A stretch of DNA of 49,532 nt from DASZTU01 sp035493835 (GTDB lineage Bacteria; Pseudomonadota; Alphaproteobacteria; Rhizobiales; Devosiaceae). The position numbers and the translations under genes were made by a program. The number at the start of each line of letters is the position of its first letter. The stretch's first letter is position 1. Positions 1 through 7,022 of this stretch are shown in pieces. Below the pieces are notes generated by a model, which was not told the DNA's origin, ran no database searches, and saw only the letters and a program-made list of their open reading frames with translations. The stretch is from positions 1 to 49,532 of the forward strand of contig DATJHO010000171.1 in the NCBI GenBank assembly GCA_035493835.1. The letters run 5' to 3'.

Positions 1-2
1 AC

Positions 3-335
3 TCTAAGCTGTTCGCGACCACGATGTGCATGGTGGTCAATACCAAGCGCCTCGCCGACAAGCACCTGCCAATGCCCACAACGTGGGAAGACCTGATCAA
101 CCCGGTCTATAAGGGCGAAATCGCCCTGCCGTCGCCGGTCCTGGCCTCGGTCTCGATTTTCGGCTCGGCAGACTCGAGCGATTTCGGCTGTGCGGCTTCG
201 AAGAGCGTCGCCATCTTCGTCATTTCGCTGCTCGCCATGGCGCTGATCTGGCGGCTTGAGAACGCGGCGGCCCGGCATCGAGCGCCAAAGGGCGACCGGG
301 CCGAGCCAGAATCGGTACCGCAGGCTGCCGAATAG
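3..335 (+). pseudogene. Chimeric ABC transporter remnant: binding-protein segment joined to permease C-terminus
   Basis: The reading frame is open from the left edge of the window, so the gene begins outside it. The first ~45 residues read like the middle of an iron/2-aminoethylphosphonate-type solute-binding protein (KLFATTMCMVVNTKRL, then TWEDLINPVYKGEIALPSP). From about position 140 the protein changes character: a hydrophobic segment (SVAIFVISLLAMALIW) followed by a charged tail, as at the C-terminus of an ABC permease. The simplest reading is an in-frame deletion that removed the rest of the binding protein and most of the permease. The product could not act as a transporter. The family assignment of the second half is weaker than that of the first. 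Confidence 0.6.
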
Positions 336-827
336 CGGTTTATTGCTCCGCCGACATCGGCGGGCACATTGATGCTCGTCGGCGTCAGTTCAGCGCCCGC
401 CGCAGTGCAAGTCCGGGTTGGAAGGACTAGGCCCATTTGACTACGGGGCAAAATCGCGAATATTTCAGCTTGTTAGCAGGTGGTGTCCGCCGTTGGTCCT
501 GCGGCGCACCAAGTTAAGCTGCTCCACCTTACCGAACTTCGTTAGACTGGCACAGTACACCTGACCACGGCCAATTGCGCCGTGTGCCATGGCCGAGTTC
601 GCTACCTTTTGTCCATTGTGTTGGAGAGGGGCGAAGCCATGGGCGAGGCGGGCAAGTTCATTTTGCTGCACCCCATGGACGAAGTCGGCCGCTCCGCCGC
701 GGTGCTGGAGCGGCCGCAGCGCTGAGCCAAATGACGTGGGCGGCTCGTCCTGGCCCTTGGTCGACCGTCGGCGTCAAGCCCGTGACTTTCCGCGGGCACA
801 TCGTCGTACCAGCCAAGGAGAACGATC
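336..827. other. Intergenic region without a recognisable gene
   Basis: No reading frame here has convincing protein character. The only candidate is a 28-codon frame at 639-725 preceded by GGAGAGG; its product begins MGEAGKFILLHPMDEVG, faintly like the start of an SAF-domain protein, and it stops early. I see no clear promoter. The epoxide hydrolase downstream has its own ribosome binding site, AAGGAG, just before position 828. Confidence 0.4.
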
Positions 828-2093
828 ATGCCCAATTCACCAAATGCAAGCGACAACGGCGCTTCCGCGACCGGCACTGGCGCGACGGCGCAGGGGAGCG
901 GCGACACTTCGATCCGGCCATTCCAGTTTCATGCGTCCGACCAAGCTTTGGAGGACCTCCGCCACAGGATCGCCGCGACAAACTGGCCCGAGCGGGAAAC
1001 CCTATCGGATGCATCACAAGGTGTGCAGTTGGACACCGTTCAGAAGCTCGCGCAGTACTGGGCCAGCGACTACGACTGGCGCAAAGTCGAAGAGAAGCTC
1101 AACGCCTTGCCTCAGTTCGTGACCGAACTCGATGGGCTCGACATCCATTTCATCCACGTTCATTCAAAGCATGAAGATGCGTTGCCGATGATCATCACCC
1201 ATGGGTGGCCCGGCTCCATCATCGAGCAACTGAAGATCATCGAACCGCTGACCAACCCTACAGCCTATGGTGGGAGCGCAGCGGATGCGTTCCACCTCGT
1301 CATTCCATCGCTGCCGGGTCACGGTTTTTCCGCGAAGCCCACGGCGCCGGGCTGGAACCCCATCACCATCGCTCAAGCCTGGGCAACACTGATGCAGCGC
1401 CTTGGCTATACGCAATATGTGGCGCAGGGCGGCGACTGGGGGAATGCCGTCTCGGAAGTGATGGCGCTGCAGCAGCCGCCGGGCTTGCTCGGCATCCACA
1501 CCAACATGGCGGCCACGGTTCCCCCCAATATTTCACGGGCGCTCGCGTTCAAGGAGGCGCCTCCCGCCGATCTCACGGCCGAGGAGCGCCACGCATGGGA
1601 CCAGCTCGACTTTTTCTACAAGAAGGGGCTGGGCTATGTCGCCGAGATGGGCAACCGTCCGCAGACCTTGTACGGGCTCGTCGATTCACCGGTCGGCCTC
1701 GCTGCCTGGATGATCGACCACGACGCGCGCAGCGAGGAACTGATCGCCCGCGTGTTCGACGGCAAGACGGAAGGGCTGACGCGGGACGACATCCTCGACA
1801 ACATCACGCTCTACTGGCTGACGAACACCGCAATCTCGGCGGCGCGCCTGTACTGGGATACGCAGCAGTTGCCAGGGGGAGGCGGCTTCTTCGACGCGCG
1901 GGGCGTCCAGATTCCCGTCGCAGTGAGCGCCTTTCCGGACGAGATCTACGCGGCTCCGCGCAGCTGGGCAGAGCAGGCGTACCCGAAGCTCATCCACTAC
2001 AACAAGCTTGATAGAGGCGGCCACTTCGCGGCCTGGGAGCAGCCGGCGATCTTTACCGAGGAGGTCCGGGACAGCTTCAGGGCGCTACATTGA
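828..2093 (+). CDS. Epoxide hydrolase (EHN-domain alpha/beta hydrolase), no signal peptide
   Basis: A 421-residue member of the microsomal-type epoxide hydrolase family, which opens epoxides to diols through an ester intermediate. An N-terminal EHN domain (about residues 30-135, with NWPERETL and DYDWRKVEEKLNALPQF) precedes the alpha/beta hydrolase fold. The oxyanion motif HGWPGS starts at H125, the likely nucleophile is D203 in GGDWG, and the catalytic His is H399 in GGHFAAWEQP. There is no signal peptide, so the enzyme should be cytoplasmic. AAGGAG precedes the ATG. It heads a same-strand cluster running to 5999 and is a close paralogue of the gene at 3086. The substrate is unknown; some family members act as esterases or as juvenile-hormone-type hydrolases. 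Confidence 0.9.
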   Translation: MPNSPNASDNGASATGTGATAQGSGDTSIRPFQFHASDQALEDLRHRIAATNWPERETLSDASQGVQLDTVQKLAQYWASDYDWRKVEEKLNALPQFVTELDGLDIHFIHVHSKHEDALPMIITHGWPGSIIEQLKIIEPLTNPTAYGGSAADAFHLVIPSLPGHGFSAKPTAPGWNPITIAQAWATLMQRLGYTQYVAQGGDWGNAVSEVMALQQPPGLLGIHTNMAATVPPNISRALAFKEAPPADLTAEERHAWDQLDFFYKKGLGYVAEMGNRPQTLYGLVDSPVGLAAWMIDHDARSEELIARVFDGKTEGLTRDDILDNITLYWLTNTAISAARLYWDTQQLPGGGGFFDARGVQIPVAVSAFPDEIYAAPRSWAEQAYPKLIHYNKLDRGGHFAAWEQPAIFTEEVRDSFRALH

Positions 2094-2141
2094 GCCCATG
2101 GGAAAGGGACGGGGCGGAGAGGATGAACTAAGGAGGATGCG

Positions 2142-2960
2142 ATGTCTGGAGCATCGGCCACGAGGCGAGGCGTTTCCGCCGCGGTGGGGCCTGCCGGTCT
2201 CTTGTTGAAAGTGGCGCAAGCACTCTTCGCGGTCGCCCTGTTGGCCGTTGCGGCGATGCCGGCGACAGCCGCCGAACCGCCGAAGACCGTGGTCCTGGTT
2301 CACGGCACTTTCGTCGATGGTTCCAGCTGGAGCAGGGTGATCCCGCTGCTCCAAGCCGCAGGGCTTCGAGTCATCGCGGTGCAGAACCCGCTGAGGTCGC
2401 TGGCCGACGACGTGGCGGTCACCAAGCGCGCAATCGAGATGGCCCCCGGGCCGGTGATCCTGGTCGGCCACTCATGGGGAGGCATGGTGATCTCGGAGGC
2501 GGGCATGGACGACAAGGTCAAGGCCCTCGTCTACGTCGCCGCCTTTGCCCTGCCAAAAGGGCAGTCGGTCAACAGCGCCTCCGCGGGCAGCCCGCCGGCG
2601 CCATGGAACGCTGCCCTCAAGGCCGACAGCGGCGGGTACCTGTGGGTACCGGAAGAGACCCTGGGCAAGTATTTTGCGCAGGATGCCCCCAAGGACGAGG
2701 TTGCGGTCATAGCGGCGACGCAGGTCCCGACGTTCAACGCCATCTTCGACGATCGGCTGACGCAGACTGCCTACGAAACAAAGCCGAGCTGGTACATTTC
2801 GGCGAATGCCGACGGGGCGATCCAGCCGGCGGTGGAGAGGGCGATGGCAAAGGCAATAAAAGCACACCTGACCCAGCTCGATGGCAACCACGTCATCATG
2901 TGGACCAAGCCGCGTGAAGTGGCGAACGTCATTATCGATGCCGCCAATTCGGTGCAGTGA
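2142..2960 (+). CDS. Exported alpha/beta hydrolase (esterase-like)
   Basis: A 272-residue alpha/beta hydrolase. Residues 1-44 form a long Sec-type signal (LFAVALLAVAAMPATA before AEPP), so the enzyme is probably periplasmic. The core shows VVLVHGTFVDGSSW (oxyanion region), the nucleophile elbow GHSWGG with S111, and a C-terminal DGNHVIMW that supplies the catalytic His. This pattern is common in small esterases of the EstC/salicylate-esterase group; the true substrate cannot be read from sequence. An ideal AGGAGG at 2131-2136 fixes the ATG at 2142. It lies 48 bases after the first epoxide hydrolase and before the second, which suggests joint transcription and sequential action on one compound. 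Confidence 0.85.
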   Translation: MSGASATRRGVSAAVGPAGLLLKVAQALFAVALLAVAAMPATAAEPPKTVVLVHGTFVDGSSWSRVIPLLQAAGLRVIAVQNPLRSLADDVAVTKRAIEMAPGPVILVGHSWGGMVISEAGMDDKVKALVYVAAFALPKGQSVNSASAGSPPAPWNAALKADSGGYLWVPEETLGKYFAQDAPKDEVAVIAATQVPTFNAIFDDRLTQTAYETKPSWYISANADGAIQPAVERAMAKAIKAHLTQLDGNHVIMWTKPREVANVIIDAANSVQ

Positions 2961-3085
2961 CCCAACCGGCCGCTGCGCCGCACGCGGCACCGCCGAAAGC
3001 GGACGCGACATCACAGTGCCACGCTCCGGGCGGCGTCCGGACCGTTCCTGATTCGATGCGCAGATGGGCGACGAAGGAGTATGCG

Positions 3086-4381
3086 ATGTCTGCTCCATCA
3101 ACTACCCGGCGAGCCCTGCTTGCCGCTTCCGCGGCGCTAGGGGCGGCCGCCCTGCTACCCCGGGGCATTGCTGCCGCCGCCGAGAGCAATGGAATACAGC
3201 CGGTTAACGTCCACATTCCTGAGGAGCAACTTGTCGATCTCCGGCGGCGCATTGCGGCAACACGCTGGCCCGATCAGGAAACGGTCGATGACCAGTCACA
3301 GGGCGCTCAGCTCGAGAAACTTCAGGGACTGGTCCGTTATTGGGGAGGGGACTACGACTGGCGAAAGGTCGAGGCCAGGCTCAACGCCCTGCCTCAGTTC
3401 AAGACCACGATTGATGGCGTCGACATTCACTTCATCCATGTCCGCTCGCCGGAGCCGAACGCCCTGCCGCTGATCATGACGCATGGCTGGCCCGGCTCGG
3501 TGCTGGAGCTGATGAAGACTGTGGGGCCACTCACAGATCCAACGGCGCATGGCGCAGAGGCAGGGGACGCGTTCGATCTCGTCCTGCCCTCGCTGCCGGG
3601 TTATGGCTTTTCCGGCAAGCCGACCGAAACCGGTTGGAACCCCGATCGCATCGGGGGCGGCTGGGCTCAGTTGATGCAGCGCCTCGGTTATACCCGCTAC
3701 GTCGCCCAAGGCGGCGACTGGGGCGCCCCCATTACCAGCGCGATGGCGCGCCAGGCCCCGGCGGGGTTGGTCGCAATCCACATCAACCTGCCTGCAACAG
3801 TGCCGGCAGAAGTCGACAAGGCCCTCAACGACGGCATGCCGGCGCCGGCGAACCTCTCCGATCAGGAGCGTGCGGTGTACGACGCGCTGGCCATGTACCG
3901 GAAAAGCGGGAGCGCAGCCTATGGGGTGATCATGGGCGCCCGGCCGCAGGCGGTCGGCTACGGGCTGACGGACTCGCCGGCGGGCCTTGCGGCGTGGATG
4001 CTGGTGCACCCAGGTTTCGCCAAATGGAGCTATAGCAGCAACGATCCCCAAAAGTCCCCGGATGAGGTTTTGGACGACATCTCGCTTTACTGGTTGACCA
4101 ACACCGCGGCTTCGTCGGCGCGGCTCTATTGGGAAAACGGCGGGCGCAGCCCCATCAGTGCCACCGCCCAGAAGACGGCCGAGATTTCGCTCCCGGTGGG
4201 CATCACGGTTTTTCCGGACGACGTCTATCGGGCCCCGGAGAGCTGGGCCCGGCGCGCCTACCCGAACCTGACCTATTTCCACGAGGTCGATAAAGGCGGC
4301 CACTTCGCTGCATGGGAACAGCCCGCGCTGTTTAGCGCCGAACTGCGGGCGGCATTCCGGCCGCAGCGCAAGTCGACTTGA
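3086..4381 (+). CDS. Tat-exported epoxide hydrolase, paralogue of the gene at 828
   Basis: A 431-residue EHN-domain epoxide hydrolase. The start at 3086 is chosen because GAAGGAG lies just upstream and because it opens with a twin-arginine signal: STTRRALLAASAALGAAAL, then a cleavage region near AAAES. A GTG at 2957 in the same frame would add 43 non-conserved residues. After the signal come the EHN domain (DYDWRKVEARLNALPQF), HGWPGS, GGDWG with nucleophile D211, the shared YWLTNTA segment and H406 in GGHFAAWEQP. All catalytic residues of the first copy are kept. Tat export implies folding in the cytoplasm before periplasmic action. The pair therefore looks like a duplication followed by a change of compartment. 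Confidence 0.9.
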   Translation: MSAPSTTRRALLAASAALGAAALLPRGIAAAAESNGIQPVNVHIPEEQLVDLRRRIAATRWPDQETVDDQSQGAQLEKLQGLVRYWGGDYDWRKVEARLNALPQFKTTIDGVDIHFIHVRSPEPNALPLIMTHGWPGSVLELMKTVGPLTDPTAHGAEAGDAFDLVLPSLPGYGFSGKPTETGWNPDRIGGGWAQLMQRLGYTRYVAQGGDWGAPITSAMARQAPAGLVAIHINLPATVPAEVDKALNDGMPAPANLSDQERAVYDALAMYRKSGSAAYGVIMGARPQAVGYGLTDSPAGLAAWMLVHPGFAKWSYSSNDPQKSPDEVLDDISLYWLTNTAASSARLYWENGGRSPISATAQKTAEISLPVGITVFPDDVYRAPESWARRAYPNLTYFHEVDKGGHFAAWEQPALFSAELRAAFRPQRKST

Positions 4382-4419
4382 GGCTGCGACCTCAGACGGG
4401 CAGACGAAAGGAGACTCAC

Positions 4420-4821
4420 ATGACAACCAATCGCAGCATGCCGGCAGCGGCGCTTTCCGCCGCAAGCGATTTGGGTTCATCCGCCGCGTGGGCGGAGTCG
4501 TCCGGCCTCAAGCGCACCAATCTCCAGGAGCACGATCTCAGCGTCCCCGGGCGCGAGGTGATCCAGGATCTAATCGGATTCGATCCCGGAGCAGTCGGCC
4601 CCATGCACTCGCACCCAGGCGAAGAGATCGTCTATGTCGCCGAAGGCACGCTGGAATATCAGCTCCGGGGCCAGCCTCCGGTGACGCTCAAGGCCGGCGA
4701 GGTCCTGTTCATCCCGGCAGGAACGGTCCACGGCGTGAAGAACACGGGCAGCGGCAACGCAACGGAGCTCGCCACCTACTTCATCGAAAAGGGAAGGCCC
4801 TTCGTCACGCTGGCCAATTGA
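4420..4821 (+). CDS. Small cupin-domain protein
   Basis: A 133-residue single-domain cupin. The ATG at 4420 follows GAAAGGAG. The conserved cupin motif 1 reads HSHPGEEIVYVAEGTLEY and motif 2 is AGEVLFIPAGTVHGVKN, so the usual His/His/Glu/His metal set is present. The first ~27 residues (ending SSAAWAES) are small and hydrophobic enough to be a weak signal peptide, in line with exported neighbours, but this is uncertain. Cupins of this type may be dioxygenases, isomerases or simple metal-dependent binding proteins; nothing here decides between them. The gene sits between the Tat epoxide hydrolase and the redoxin and is probably cotranscribed. Confidence 0.8.
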   Translation: MTTNRSMPAAALSAASDLGSSAAWAESSGLKRTNLQEHDLSVPGREVIQDLIGFDPGAVGPMHSHPGEEIVYVAEGTLEYQLRGQPPVTLKAGEVLFIPAGTVHGVKNTGSGNATELATYFIEKGRPFVTLAN

Positions 4822-4880
4822 GCCGATGAGCCCACGCTGATGTGCAGGCGCAGCGTCACCCGGCGGAAGGGGGGATTTCG

Positions 4881-5999
4881 ATGAAATGCACCGCGCCCTT
4901 GGTGGCCGTGGCGTTCGCCACAGCGATGTGCCTGCCAGCAACAGGCTTTGCAGAGGAGACTAACATGGAGCAGCCGACCATTTTCGCAGGGTTGCGGGTT
5001 CCGTTTCTGCACGGGTTCCTGGCGGACCCAACTTCCGGTCAGACCGAGATCGCGTCCCTGCAGCACGCGGACGAATGGCTCAATTCGCCGCCCCTGACGG
5101 CGCAGGCTCTGGGCGGAAAAGTCGTGCTCGTCCAGTTCTGGACCTACACCTGCATCAACTGGCTGCGCACGCTGCCCTATATCCGGGCCTGGGCCGAAAA
5201 ATACCGGGACAAGGGGTTGGTGGTCGTCGGCGTTCATGCCCCCGAGTTCGAATTCGAGAAAGACCCAGGCAATGTTCGCCAGGCCGTCAAGAACATGCGG
5301 ATCGAGTACCCGGTCCCGCTGGATAGTGAGCACGTCATTTGGCAGGCATTTGGCAACCAGTACTGGCCGGCGCTCTATTTCATCGATGCTGAAGGGCGGG
5401 TTCGCTACCAGCAGTTCGGCGAGGGCTCATATCGGCAATCCGAGATGGTCATCCAGGAGCTGCTGGCGGAGGCGGGGGCGACCGGCCTTGATATGGAGCC
5501 CGTATCGGTCGATGCCGGCGGCATCGAAGCGGCCGCCGATTGGGACGACCTCAGGTCCGGGGAAAACTATGTCGGCTATGAGCGCACCGAGGACTTTGCC
5601 TCGCCCGGTGACATCGCCTTCGATGTTCCTGGCACATACCAACTTCCGCACGACTTGCGCCTCAACGACTGGGCGCTGTCCGGCGATTGGACGGTCAGGG
5701 GCGATGCCATCAAGCTGAACGCCGCCGATGGAGGTATCGCGTACAAGTTTCACGCCCGCGATCTTCATCTTGTCATGGGCCCGGCAGCGTCGGGCGCTCC
5801 CGTGGACTTTCGCGTGCGCATCGATGGCAAGCCGCCGGGCGCGGCGCACGGGGCCGATATTGACGAGCAAGGCAACGGCACGGTGTCGGAGCAGCGCCTC
5901 TACCAGTTGATCCGGCAGCCGGGACCCATCGACGATCGCCAGTTCGAAATCGAGTTTCTCGGCCCGGGCGTCGAGGCGTTCGCGTTCACGTTTGGATAA
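4881..5999 (+). CDS. Exported redoxin/thioredoxin-like protein with CINW instead of CXXC
   Basis: A 372-residue protein. It begins with a Sec signal (MKCTAPLVAVAFATAMCLPATGFA). Next comes a thioredoxin-fold domain of the DipZ-C-terminal/redoxin type, with VVLVQFWTYTCINWLRTLPY and later NQYWPALYFIDAEGRVRY. The C-terminal ~130 residues form a beta-rich domain (NYVGYERTEDFASPGD onward), as in DipZ-like proteins. The usual CXXC is C91-I-N-W94, so only one active-site cysteine remains and classical disulfide exchange is not possible; a one-cysteine mechanism or a structural role is more likely. GGAAGGGGGG lies upstream of the ATG. It is the last gene of the epoxide-hydrolase cluster and converges on the cytochrome c gene. 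Confidence 0.8.
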   Translation: MKCTAPLVAVAFATAMCLPATGFAEETNMEQPTIFAGLRVPFLHGFLADPTSGQTEIASLQHADEWLNSPPLTAQALGGKVVLVQFWTYTCINWLRTLPYIRAWAEKYRDKGLVVVGVHAPEFEFEKDPGNVRQAVKNMRIEYPVPLDSEHVIWQAFGNQYWPALYFIDAEGRVRYQQFGEGSYRQSEMVIQELLAEAGATGLDMEPVSVDAGGIEAAADWDDLRSGENYVGYERTEDFASPGDIAFDVPGTYQLPHDLRLNDWALSGDWTVRGDAIKLNAADGGIAYKFHARDLHLVMGPAASGAPVDFRVRIDGKPPGAAHGADIDEQGNGTVSEQRLYQLIRQPGPIDDRQFEIEFLGPGVEAFAFTFG

Positions 6000-6033
6000 G
6001 CCGCGGGGCCGTCGGCACGATCTCGCGGTGGGA

Positions 6034-6092
6034 GCGCCCTTGGGCGCGAGCTGGTAGCTGAAACGGTGATGGCGGGCATGCCTGCCACCACC
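6034..6092. terminator. Paired hairpins between convergent genes, probable bidirectional terminator
   Basis: Two inverted repeats fill the gap between the redoxin (+) and cytochrome c (-) genes. The first is GCGCCC-TT-GGGCGC at 6034-6047. The second, at 6065-6092, is a near-perfect 28-base palindrome centred on GGCATGCC, with one mismatch and one G-T pair. Neither has a long T run, so efficiency is uncertain. Confidence 0.45.
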
Positions 6093-6104
6093 GCGAGCCA
6101 AGGC

Positions 6105-6608
6105 TCACTGCTTCAAGGTGAGGGTCGCAAGCGTTGTCAGGTTCGACGGCAGCTCAGTAGTGCCCGGCTGCACGCCATTCCGGCTCATGATGTAGGCCTC
6201 GATATCGGCATATGCCTGGGGCGTCAGCTGGCCCGGGCGATCCGGCGGCATGGCGGCGCTCATGAAGCCGTAAAGCGTATCGGCGGTCTGGTTGAAATAT
6301 TTCTGGTCGAATTCGGTTCCGATCAGCGGCGGGCCGCCGAATTCGCCGTCATTAAGATTGGGGCCGTGGCAGGCGACGCAATTCTGCGTGTAAGTGTCGG
6401 CACCGCGGTTTGACTGCGCCTGGGTGAAGGTAGCCGCCACCACTGGGCCGCCGCTCCCGCCCGCCTTCGGCGCAGCCGGCTTGGTCGGATTGGCGATGAC
6501 CAGGGGGGTAACCATTTGGGCGAGCGCGGTGCCGGACATCACCACACCACATGCCAAAGCCAATGCGGGCACAAGAATACCCGCGGTAAAGCGACGAAAA
6601 ACCATCAT
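6105..6608 (-). CDS. Periplasmic class I cytochrome c, likely electron acceptor of the PQQ dehydrogenase
   Basis: A 167-residue exported monohaem cytochrome. The N-terminus is a Sec signal (ILVPALALACGVVMSGTALAQ). A Pro/Ala/Gly-rich linker follows, then the haem-binding motif CVACHG. The probable distal ligand is the Met in SAAMPPDRPGQ, and TPQAYADIEAYI is typical of the domain's last helix. Two ATGs are adjacent; GAGGAA upstream suits the second (6605) slightly better. The gene is transcribed divergently from the PQQ dehydrogenase, a frequent arrangement for the cytochrome that takes electrons from a quinoprotein that has no haem domain of its own. Confidence 0.85.
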   Translation of the reverse strand: MMVFRRFTAGILVPALALACGVVMSGTALAQMVTPLVIANPTKPAAPKAGGSGGPVVAATFTQAQSNRGADTYTQNCVACHGPNLNDGEFGGPPLIGTEFDQKYFNQTADTLYGFMSAAMPPDRPGQLTPQAYADIEAYIMSRNGVQPGTTELPSNLTTLATLTLKQ

Positions 6609-6897
6609 AAATTCCTCGGAGGATGCTGGCCGGCGAAGAGCCGAACGACATTACAGTCCGGTATTCGCCTTGCTGCGTCAACCCGTGGATCGCCTCGGAA
6701 CGCCCAGAAGTGTGGCGGCGGCATGAAGTCGCGCGATCAACTATTTGTGCGAGACGCGCGACCTCTTGACCGCTTGACCAGCGGCTTTCCGAGGGCGACC
6801 GGCCGTCTATTCCCTTGCCGCTGCTCGATTTTTCGCAACGGTGAAGGATCGGTAACTATCCGGGCGTCCCGGCTGCACAAAATTGCCTGAATCCACG

Positions 6898-6926
6898 TTG
6901 ACGTCCCAATAAGCAAGGCGCATCAT
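6898..6926 (+). promoter_or_regulatory. Candidate sigma-70 promoter for the PQQ dehydrogenase operon
   Basis: Within the 414-base gap between the divergent cytochrome c and PQQ dehydrogenase genes, TTGACG (6898-6903) is followed after 17 bases by CATCAT (6921-6926). This matches the consensus spacing, with five and four of six bases. The ~95-base leader would end at a good ribosome binding site (GGAGG, 7010-7014). I see no strong operator in the rest of the gap. Confidence 0.35.
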
Positions 6927-7022
6927 TTCCGGGCAGCCATCATTGCACCGGTCACTGTACCGAAACGGTCGACTCTCGTCGCGCCGGCGGTGGTGTTTAT
7001 GCGCGCTTTGGAGGATCTACCC

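Noticed and set aside
2957..3085. GTG start extending the second epoxide hydrolase by 43 residues
   Set aside because: The extension has no conserved sequence and would bury the twin-arginine signal; a good ribosome binding site supports 3086.
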